NCBI GenBank assembly: GCA_021641225.1
Contig: JAJWXI010000131.1
Location: 1-5,076, forward strand
DNA: 5,076 nucleotides
DNA from: Collinsella aerofaciens
GTDB taxonomy: Bacteria; Actinomycetota; Coriobacteriia; Coriobacteriales; Coriobacteriaceae
Reading direction: 5' to 3'
This document shows positions 1 to 4,961 of this stretch, one piece after another. Positions within the stretch are counted from its first letter, which is position 1. Each line of letters begins with the position of its first letter. The notes below the pieces were generated by a model. That model was given only the letters and a program-made list of their open reading frames with translations, was not told the origin of the DNA and made no database searches. The position numbers and the translations under genes are program-made.

Positions 1-1
1 G

Positions 2-43
2 GATAAACCCGATGGACCCGATCCGGACCAGCCGGACAAGCCC
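2..43 (+). repeat. Coding repeat, copy A: acidic Pro/Asp linker
   Basis: It encodes DKPDGPDPDQPDKP, the same 14 residues as bases 1439-1480. The two copies differ at 6 of 42 bases, all in synonymous third positions. It precedes the first visible folded domain, so it acts as a spacer between modules. Confidence 0.85.
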
Positions 44-1732
44 GAGCCCGATAACCCGGACGTGCCTGTCAATTTCGAGGTGACGGTCAAGGCGGTCAAC
101 GGTTCGGTCGACAACAGCTCGATCACCGTTGCTGCGGGCGAGTGTGTGCCCATCGCGGCGACGCCCGACGAGGGCTGCTACCTCGAGCGCGTGACGGTCG
201 CTGAGGCCGGCTCGGACGCGGCCGTCAACCTCGACATCTCCGACTATAAGGGCGGAGCGTACGAGGTCACGCTGAGTGGCGTCACCGCTTCGCAGGAGGT
301 CACGTTCGAGTTCGCGAAGGCGGACGCTCCGAAGGTGATCGCCCAGCCGCAGGACGCGAGTGCCCACGAGGGCGATGCTGTCGTGCTCTCGGTCGCGGCC
401 GAGGCGGGCAAGGGCGTCCTCGACCACGCGGGCTCGTCCGCGGGTTCTGCCGCCGATGTCGAACTGTCCTATCAGTGGTTCCGCATGGTGGACGGCGAGG
501 CCGTGGCGCTTGAGGGCGAGACGGGGGAGACGCTCCTCATCGAGAACCTCGATGACGATTGCGCCGGCGAGTATTTCTGCCGCATCACTCAGCGCTACCT
601 TGGCACTGAGACGCAGGCGGACAGCGATCGCGCTGTCGTGTCCGTTGTGCCCCGGGATGCCCTTGTGTTCAACGGCGGCCTGCTGCCGGCGGCGCGTGCG
701 CATAGTGCGTACCGTGTGACCATCGCCGGAGCCGCGGGCGGCGAGTCTCCGTACGAGTACACGTGGGACGACGCGAAGCTCCCCGATGGGCTTAAGCTAT
801 CCCGCAAGTCGGGTGGCCTGACGCTCTCGGGCACGCCGTCCAAGGCCGGAGTGTTTAGCTTCGACGTCACGTGCAAGGATGCTCAGGGAGAGACGGTGAC
901 TGCGCACCTCGTTCTGGTCGTCCAGACGAAGCGGGTCGAGCTTGCATTTGAGGGCGGCAACTTCGTCTATAGCGGTGATGCTCAAGCGCCCAAGGTCACG
1001 GGTGTCCCCAAGGCCTGCGAGGGCGACCTGAGGATCAGGTATTACGGGACGGACGGCACGTACTATTCGTCGAGCGAGGCCCCGACCGATGCCGGCACGT
1101 ACCGCGTTGTTGCCACACTGCGAAGCAACGGGTATATCGGCGCCGCCTCGCGTAAGTTCAAGATTACGCCGGCGAAGCTCAAGGTAAAGGTCGATGACGC
1201 CGAGCGCTACGAGGGGGAGGCGAATCCCGCGTTCACCTCGAGCCTGGAGAGCGCGGTCGGCACCTCGGGCGTGAAGGTCGAGTACTCCTGTGATGCCGAT
1301 GAGAATTCGCCAGCGGGCACGTACCAGATTGGCGCGACGGTTGCCGACCCGAACTTCGACGTCGTCGTCGAGCCTGGCACGCTGACGGTGAAGAGGAAGC
1401 AGGAGCCCGTCGACCCCGAGCCGGTCGAGCCGAGCCCGGATAAGCCCGATGGCCCGGACCCTGACCAACCGGATAAGCCCGGTGCTCCCGATTCCGACCA
1501 GTCGGATTCTAAGGATCCGGCAAAACCCGGTAGTTCGGATGATTCTGCTGCCGGTAAGGCAAAGACGAATGCCACGGAAAACTCTGGCAAGAAGGATTCG
1601 TCCAAGTCGAGCGCTCAGCAGCTCGCCGATACGGGTGATCGCGCACCATTGGCCGTCGCCGTCGCTGCGGGCGCCGTTGCACTTATCGCGCTGGGGCTCG
1701 AGCTGCTGCGTCGCCGCCATCCGGGCGCGTAG
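2..1732 (+). CDS. Multi-domain cell-wall-anchored surface protein, C-terminal part (5' end outside window)
   Basis: The frame is open from the first base, so the GTG at 62 is an internal Val and the true start lies upstream. Residues are counted from the codon at base 2. In order: a Pro/Asp linker (1-22); a bacterial repeat domain (about 24-104); an Ig-like domain (about 108-216) with YQWF and GEYFC motifs but no B-strand cysteine, so no canonical disulphide; a putative-Ig (He_PIG-like) domain (about 220-308) with LPDGLKL and LSGTPSKAGVFSF; two MBG-like domains (about 311-389 and 391-465) with PTDAGTYRV and SPAGTYQIG; a second acidic linker (about 467-540); LADTG (541-545); a hydrophobic helix (about 549-567); and an RRRH tail. 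The end of the protein is a sortase sorting signal, so the protein should be covalently attached to peptidoglycan with its Ig/MBG stalk exposed. Such stalks usually carry an N-terminal adhesive or enzymatic domain, which is not visible here. The ligand is unknown. Confidence 0.9.
   Translation, partial: DKPDGPDPDQPDKPEPDNPDVPVNFEVTVKAVNGSVDNSSITVAAGECVPIAATPDEGCYLERVTVAEAGSDAAVNLDISDYKGGAYEVTLSGVTASQEVTFEFAKADAPKVIAQPQDASAHEGDAVVLSVAAEAGKGVLDHAGSSAGSAADVELSYQWFRMVDGEAVALEGETGETLLIENLDDDCAGEYFCRITQRYLGTETQADSDRAVVSVVPRDALVFNGGLLPAARAHSAYRVTIAGAAGGESPYEYTWDDAKLPDGLKLSRKSGGLTLSGTPSKAGVFSFDVTCKDAQGETVTAHLVLVVQTKRVELAFEGGNFVYSGDAQAPKVTGVPKACEGDLRIRYYGTDGTYYSSSEAPTDAGTYRVVATLRSNGYIGAASRKFKITPAKLKVKVDDAERYEGEANPAFTSSLESAVGTSGVKVEYSCDADENSPAGTYQIGATVADPNFDVVVEPGTLTVKRKQEPVDPEPVEPSPDKPDGPDPDQPDKPGAPDSDQSDSKDPAKPGSSDDSAAGKAKTNATENSGKKDSSKSSAQQLADTGDRAPLAVAVAAGAVALIALGLELLRRRHPGA
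1439..1480 (+). repeat. Coding repeat, copy B: wall-spanning Pro/Asp linker
   Basis: This is the second copy of the DKPDGPDPDQPDKP segment. It sits between the last MBG-like domain and a Ser/Asp/Lys-rich stretch leading to the LADTG signal. That is where a flexible, proline-rich wall-spanning spacer is expected in sortase substrates. Confidence 0.85.
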
Positions 1733-1797
1733 CGCACTCGCTTGGCAGCCAGATTGACGCCCTGGCAGGATATAGCCTGCTAAAGCGTTTATACTTG

Positions 1798-1827
1798 CGG
1801 GACGGGTGTTTTGCCCGTCCCGTTTTT
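1798..1827 (+). terminator. Intrinsic terminator after the surface-protein gene
   Basis: A 9-bp perfect GC-rich stem (CGGGACGGG at 1798-1806, CCCGTCCCG at 1814-1822) is extended by one T-G wobble pair, has a short T-rich loop, and is followed by TTTTT (1823-1827) and a further TT. It lies 65 bases after the surface-protein stop and ends 23 bases before brnQ, so it should separate the two transcription units. A TATACT (1790-1795) just upstream could alternatively be a brnQ -10 box, which would place the hairpin at the mRNA 5' end. Confidence 0.85.
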
Positions 1828-1850
1828 GTTTCGACCCGAAAGGTGGCCCT

Positions 1851-3209
1851 ATGGCTTCATCTGCCCCGCGCGGTCTTCGCTCCGACCATGTCGTTACCGT
1901 CGGCATCGCTCTGTTCTCGATGCTCTTTGGTGCCGGTAACCTGATCATTCCGCCGTTGCTGGCGCTCCAGGCCGGCACGGCCACGCCTCTTGCCATGGTC
2001 GGCTTTTTGATTGCCGCTATCGGCCTGCCCGTCATGGGCTTTATCGCCGTGGCACTTGCTGGAACGGCGCGCGAGCTGGCCGGCCGCGTGCACCCCAAGT
2101 TTGGCGAGTTCTTCGTCGCGGCAGTGTACCTGGCGATCGGTCCGTGCCTGGCCATTCCTCGTACGAGCTCCACGGCCTTCGAGATGCTGGTGCCGCTGCT
2201 GCCCGAGGGCATCTCGCTTGGTACCGCACGCCTAGTCTTCGCTGTCGCCTTCTTCGTGGTCGCGTTTGCGCTCACGCTGCGCCCCGGCGTCATCACGCGC
2301 GTGCTCGGTCGCATTACGGGCCCCGCGCTCATCGCACTCATTGTGCTGGTCGTGGGTGCCGCCGTGATCTCGCCCCTGGGACCGGCTACTGCCCCGCAAG
2401 CTCCCTATGATGCCGGCGCTGCGGTCCAAGGCTTCTTGACCGGCTACCAGACCATGGACCTGCTTGCGTCGCTCGCCTTTGGCATCATCATCGCCGAGAC
2501 CATTCATGAGCTGGGCGTGACCGACGACAAGCGTGTCGCCTTCGAGATCTCGCGCTCCGGCGTGATCGCCGGCGTGCTCATGGCCATCATCTATTGTGGC
2601 CTGGCCCTTGCCGGTATGCAGCTCGGTACTGTGATGCCCGACGCTACCAACGGTGCTGCCATCCTCGCTCGCTCGGCCTCCATGCACTTTGGGCTGGCCG
2701 GCACGGTCGTGGTCTTCGCGATCTTCTTCCTCGCCTGCATGAACGTGTGCATTGGCCTCATTAGCTGCTGCTCGCGTTACTTCTGCGAGACCTATGTGGT
2801 CGAAGGGGGAGCGGAGGCTTCCGAGGAGGCCATGAGCCGCCCCTTCGCGATTCTCGCCTTTGTGTTCGCGGCGTTTTCGTGCGTGCTTTCCAACGTGGGT
2901 CTCGACATGATCCTTATGTTCTCGGTGCCCATGCTCAATGCCTTGTATCCCGTTGCCATTGTGCTGGTGCTTATGGGCCTGGTGCACGGCTTTTGTGACG
3001 CGCATCCGCAGGTGTGGGTTTGGGTTGGCGGCGTTGTCGCGGTCCAGAGCGTGATCACTTCGGTCCGCGATGCGTTCTTTGCGGGTACGTGGCTGCCGTT
3101 CGATGCTTTGCCTCTGGCAGACATCGGTGCCGCCTGGGCGCCGGTTGCCGTGGTGGCGTTTGTGGTCGGCCTGGCCCATAGCCAGTTTGTCGCACATTCG
3201 AGGAGCTAG
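1851..3209 (+). CDS. brnQ: Branched-chain amino acid carrier BrnQ (LIVCS family)
   Basis: This is a 452-residue, strongly hydrophobic protein with no signal peptide, at the usual length for the family, which typically has about 12 membrane helices. Family hallmarks: GAGNLIIPP at residues 27-35 at the end of the first helix, GPCLAIPRTSSTAFE at 97-111, and GYQTMDLLASLAFG at 198-211. BrnQ carriers import leucine, isoleucine and valine by cation symport (Na+ or H+) across the cytoplasmic membrane; the coupling ion cannot be read from sequence. The ATG at 1851 is chosen because AAAGGTGG (1839-1846) lies just upstream and the protein then starts directly before helix 1. An in-frame GTG at 1806 lies inside the terminator hairpin and is unlikely. 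The gene appears monocistronic. No terminator is visible after the stop, so read-through into the tRNA genes is possible. No T-box or other amino-acid-responsive leader is evident. Confidence 0.95.
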   Translation: MASSAPRGLRSDHVVTVGIALFSMLFGAGNLIIPPLLALQAGTATPLAMVGFLIAAIGLPVMGFIAVALAGTARELAGRVHPKFGEFFVAAVYLAIGPCLAIPRTSSTAFEMLVPLLPEGISLGTARLVFAVAFFVVAFALTLRPGVITRVLGRITGPALIALIVLVVGAAVISPLGPATAPQAPYDAGAAVQGFLTGYQTMDLLASLAFGIIIAETIHELGVTDDKRVAFEISRSGVIAGVLMAIIYCGLALAGMQLGTVMPDATNGAAILARSASMHFGLAGTVVVFAIFFLACMNVCIGLISCCSRYFCETYVVEGGAEASEEAMSRPFAILAFVFAAFSCVLSNVGLDMILMFSVPMLNALYPVAIVLVLMGLVHGFCDAHPQVWVWVGGVVAVQSVITSVRDAFFAGTWLPFDALPLADIGAAWAPVAVVAFVVGLAHSQFVAHSRS

Positions 3210-3220
3210 GGTTTCTGCGC

Positions 3221-3249
3221 TTGCACAGGCGGGGAGTCTACCCTATAAT
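3221..3249 (+). promoter_or_regulatory. Near-consensus housekeeping-sigma promoter for the tRNA pair
   Basis: TTGCAC (3221-3226) and a perfect TATAAT (3244-3249) are separated by the optimal 17 bases. Transcription should start near 3256, leaving a leader of about 45 bases before tRNA-Pro. The leader holds a small inverted repeat (AAGGT at 3271-3275, ACCTT at 3280-3284) that may fold in the precursor. The -35 box begins 11 bases after the brnQ stop. Confidence 0.88.
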
Positions 3250-3300
3250 TTCCTTCGCTTTGGGACACGCAAGGTTTAGACCTTAGCTGCTCAACACCTT

Positions 3301-3377
3301 CGGGACGTGGCGCAGTTTGGTAGCGCGCCTGCTTTGGGAGCAGGATGTCGCAGGTTCAAATCCTGTCGTCCCGACCA
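3301..3377 (+). tRNA. tRNA-Pro, anticodon TGG
   Basis: The full cloverleaf is visible. Acceptor CGGGACG (3301-3307) pairs with CGTCCCG (3367-3373). The D stem is GCGC/GCGC with loop AGTTTGGTA. The anticodon stem CCTGC/GCAGG holds loop TTTGGGA with TGG at 3335-3337. The T arm GCAGG-TTCAAAT-CCTGT has one terminal G-T pair. The discriminator is A and CCA is encoded (3375-3377). It reads CCA and, by wobble, other proline codons. It is cotranscribed with tRNA-Gly six bases downstream. Confidence 0.97.
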
Positions 3378-3383
3378 TATCTT

Positions 3384-3457
3384 GCGGGCGTAGTTCAATG
3401 GTAGAACCCCAGCCTTCCAAGCTGATGACGCGGGTTCGATTCCCGTCGCCCGCTCCA
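3384..3457 (+). tRNA. tRNA-Gly, anticodon TCC
   Basis: Acceptor GCGGGCG (3384-3390) pairs with CGCCCGC (3447-3453). The D stem is GTTC/GAAC. The anticodon loop CTTCCAA carries TCC at 3416-3418, and the anticodon stem ends in a C-A mismatch. The T arm is CGGG-TTCGATT-CCCG. The discriminator is T and CCA is encoded (3455-3457). It reads GGA/GGG glycine codons. It is the second gene of the two-tRNA transcript. Confidence 0.97.
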
Positions 3458-3468
3458 TAAGATAGATG

Positions 3469-3504
3469 AATGGCTCTGGTTCCTTTTGGGACCAGAGCCA
3501 TTTT
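3469..3504 (+). terminator. Intrinsic terminator of the tRNA operon
   Basis: A 15-bp stem (3469-3483 with 3488-3502, one G-T wobble) closes a TTTT loop and is followed by a short T-run (TTTT at 3501-3504, partly in the stem). It starts 12 bases after the tRNA-Gly CCA. The T-run is short, but the long stem and the position make termination or 3'-end protection likely. Confidence 0.8.
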
Positions 3505-3522
3505 CATATACATGCCGGGGAC

Positions 3523-3607
3523 CCCACATCACCTCCTAAGTTGCGGTGAAATAGTTCCTGGATTAGCCGCTAAAGCTGTTATCCAGGAACTATTTCACCG
3601 CAACTTA
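3523..3607 (-). repeat. Long palindromic element, copy 1
   Basis: Arms 3537-3563 and 3581-3607 are perfect 27-bp inverted repeats around a 17-nt centre. The inner 22-bp arms, AGTTGCGGTGAAATAG followed by TTCCTG (3539-3560) and their complement (3584-3605), are identical to those of copy 2 (4850-4916), with a centre of the same 23-nt length but different sequence. On the minus strand, CAACT-T-AGGAGGTGATG continues past the right arm and resembles the CAACT-C-AGGAGGGGATG right of copy 2, so the copies are in inverted orientation. The outer limit at 3523 is approximate. There is no T-run on either side, so it is not an obvious terminator. It could be a REP-like or miniature inverted-repeat element, or a structured RNA. 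Confidence 0.85.
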
Positions 3608-3684
3608 CTGAGGCCGAGCGGGCTGGGCCGATGTTGGGTTCTGTTGTCGAGAAGATACGTGCCGCCGGTCAGGATCCGGCGTAA
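3607..3684 (+). pseudogene. Possible C-terminal remnant of a plus-strand gene
   Basis: From the edge of palindrome copy 1 the plus strand reads TEAERAGPMLGSVVEKIRAA then GQDPA and a TAA stop at 3682-3684. The composition looks protein-like, with an amphipathic helical pattern. Upstream the frame runs through the palindrome and meets TAA at 3571, so there is no start and no complete gene. It overlaps the last five codons and stop of the minus-strand gene. One reading is that the palindrome or cassette replaced the rest of a gene. The other is that a 26-codon open stretch in GC-rich DNA is chance. I do not recognise a family. Confidence 0.25.
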
Positions 3685-4676
3685 GGTTTTGTTGTCGGAA
3701 CACCATAGCCTCGCATCATGGCGCCAAATGCTTCGACATCGTAGGTGTCTGAGAGCTTGAAATGAATGACGTTGTGGCCCATGGCACGCAGGTTTGCGTC
3801 GCGCATGAGGGCAGCCCGATAGGTTTTTGCCGCAGTATGTTCCGGATCATCTTGGGTATCGTCCTCAAACTTGCCTAGTCCATGCAGCTCAGCCAGCATC
3901 CAAGAGCCATTCGGCATCTGCCAGCCGTAATCTGCCAAATAATAGCCGGCGTTTCCCGGTCGAGTGATTTCAACCTGAAGTTCGGGAGCGGCAACTCCCG
4001 CCAGAATCATTGCCGCCCGTGCTTCGGATTCTCCACCGTTATCCGATCTGCCATCCATGTGTTCAAAAACATCAAACGCACGCGCGATGCCATGCAACCC
4101 TCGGCAATTAGCCTGCGCGTATGCCCGCAGCTCTTCGCGCTCGACATCGTACTCACGGGCCAAGCCATCGACATAGCCCAGCGCATAGCGAAACGCGGTC
4201 GTTCGGGCGATATCGACAACCGTTCGATACGGATCCGTGAGCGTAAACGGACCGAGCTGCCACACTTCGCCCGCCCGCCAGCGACGATACTCAACGAATT
4301 CATACGTATCACGCCTGGTAGAACGCGGCAACAGCACATGCACCTTGTCGAGAAGCGTGTGTGCAGAACCGATGCCATAGAGTAGTGCTGCCGTTGCTCC
4401 ACAAAACACGGCATCCGGTTCAACGACCGCAATGGCGGATGCCAATTGAAAGATGCGATCTTCGACGCCGAGGTCATTCCAATACGCGGGATCAGCGTAG
4501 ACATGGTTGTAGAGTCGAATAATCATCTCTTTTTGCATGAGCGCGTAGGCGCAGCGTTCATCCCATTTTTTGGTAGCTACAAACAAGTGCCCGCCATGAT
4601 GAGCCTCGAATAACCGGAAGAACAGCTCTACTTGCGGTTTGGAACAGCGTTTATCGTGACTCATTTTCGACCCCAT
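3669..4676 (-). CDS. AbiEi-like / PD-(D/E)XK-like protein without a toxin partner
   Basis: This is a 335-residue soluble protein. The N-terminal half resembles AbiEi-type (type IV toxin-antitoxin antitoxin) proteins: MIIRLYNHVYADPAYW (51-66), then a segment ending VFCGATAALLYGIGS (90-104) matching the usual S-A-A-xLhGl region, and a DPYRTVVDIAR motif (148-158). The C-terminal part resembles the DUF559/Vsr-like nuclease fold of actinobacterial relatives: GGESEAR (214-220), LADYGW (D249), AELHGLGK (E263, K269) and a late AMGHNVIHFKLSD strand (298-310). The D...ExxGxxK spacing is kept, but the usual EFDG reads ELHG, so catalysis is uncertain. Possible roles are a DNA-binding regulator or a nuclease. 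No AbiEii nucleotidyltransferase gene is adjacent. No good Shine-Dalgarno precedes the ATG at 4676. The in-frame ATG at 4662-4664 has GGGG six bases upstream and may be the true start. The gene looks less GC-rich than brnQ, consistent with transfer. Confidence 0.8.
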   Translation of the reverse strand: MGSKMSHDKRCSKPQVELFFRLFEAHHGGHLFVATKKWDERCAYALMQKEMIIRLYNHVYADPAYWNDLGVEDRIFQLASAIAVVEPDAVFCGATAALLYGIGSAHTLLDKVHVLLPRSTRRDTYEFVEYRRWRAGEVWQLGPFTLTDPYRTVVDIARTTAFRYALGYVDGLAREYDVEREELRAYAQANCRGLHGIARAFDVFEHMDGRSDNGGESEARAAMILAGVAAPELQVEITRPGNAGYYLADYGWQMPNGSWMLAELHGLGKFEDDTQDDPEHTAAKTYRAALMRDANLRAMGHNVIHFKLSDTYDVEAFGAMMRGYGVPTTKPYAGS

Positions 4677-4753
4677 GGTCTCGAGGGGGAGTGAATGACA
4701 CTACGCTATCCCATATTCGGTCCGCCAGACCTTGCCATGAGCTGACCAAAAGC

Positions 4754-4781
4754 TTGACGGTGCAGGTCAGGGGCTTATAAC
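4754..4781 (+). promoter_or_regulatory. Opposing candidate promoter with overlapping -10
   Basis: On the plus strand TTGACG (4754-4759) and TATAAC (4776-4781) are 16 bases apart. The TTATAA core (4775-4780) is self-complementary, so the same bases serve as -10 in both directions. A transcript would run toward palindrome copy 2. No convincing plus-strand gene follows, so its product, if any, would be a short RNA or pervasive transcript. Confidence 0.4.
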
Positions 4782-4801
4782 GGAGCTGGGCACATCGGCA
4801 A
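4774..4801 (-). promoter_or_regulatory. Candidate promoter for the AbiEi-like gene
   Basis: On the minus strand TTGCCG (4796-4801) and TATAAG (4774-4779) are 16 bases apart. Transcription would start near 4767, about 90 bases before the ATG at 4676. The -10 box is shared with an opposing candidate. A CTGACC/GGTCAG inverted repeat (4742-4747, 4765-4770) lies around and just after the predicted start and could be an operator. Confidence 0.5.
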
Positions 4802-4845
4802 ACGGTCGATAATGGCCTTTCGGCGGTATTAAAACCTGCCCTTAC

Positions 4846-4916
4846 AAAAAGTTGCGGTGAAATAGTTCCTGAAAAGCTCGAATAAGCCTAAATCCAGGAA
4901 CTATTTCACCGCAACT
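4846..4916 (-). terminator. Probable minus-strand terminator formed by palindrome copy 2
   Basis: Read on the minus strand, the 22-bp stem is followed by TTTT from the A-run at 4846-4849, next to a stem T. It starts 45 bases after the stop of the gene at 4962-5076 and would end that transcript before it reaches the AbiEi-like gene. The 23-nt loop is long for an intrinsic terminator, which lowers confidence. Confidence 0.55.
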
Positions 4917-4931
4917 CAGGAGGGGATGGGG
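4850..4931 (+). repeat. Long palindromic element, copy 2
   Basis: Perfect 22-bp arms (4850-4871 and 4895-4916) surround a 23-nt centre. The arms are identical to the inner arms of copy 1, but the centres agree at only about 9 of 23 positions. The right flank CAGGAGGGGATGGGG matches the outward flank of copy 1 in inverted orientation. The right limit is approximate. Together the copies enclose the AbiEi-like gene. Confidence 0.85.
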
Positions 4932-4961
4932 CTGAGGGCGGGCGATGCCGTTGCCTGCCGG

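Noticed and set aside
1806..1850. GTG start for brnQ giving 15 extra residues
   Set aside because: It lies within the terminator hairpin and has no ribosome binding site. The ATG at 1851 has AAAGGTGG and starts right before helix 1.
797..2341. 514-codon minus-strand ORF
   Set aside because: It overlaps the surface-protein gene, the terminator and brnQ on the opposite strand. Its Arg/Ala/Gly-rich translation without domain features is typical of antisense shadows in high-GC DNA.
2232..3197. 321-codon minus-strand ORF rich in His, Arg, Asp and Gly
   Set aside because: It is an antisense shadow of brnQ; the real frame encodes clear BrnQ motifs and membrane helices.
3283..3513. Minus-strand ORF with GDGNRTRVISLEGWG and TTGFEPATS motifs
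   Set aside because: It is the antisense of the tRNA-Pro and tRNA-Gly genes. This kind of peptide is a well-known spurious annotation arising from tRNA sequences.
3528..3600. ATCACCTCCT as the 3' end of a 16S rRNA gene fragment
   Set aside because: Only the 10-base motif matches. The preceding bases do not resemble the rest of the 16S 3' region.
3384..4676. tRNA-Gly as an integration site for an island
   Set aside because: No direct repeat of the tRNA 3' end occurs elsewhere in the window and no integrase is present. The tRNA terminator is intact.
3537..4916. CRISPR array from the repeated 22-base arms
   Set aside because: The repeats are two palindromes about 1.3 kb apart with a gene between them, with no regular spacers and no cas genes.
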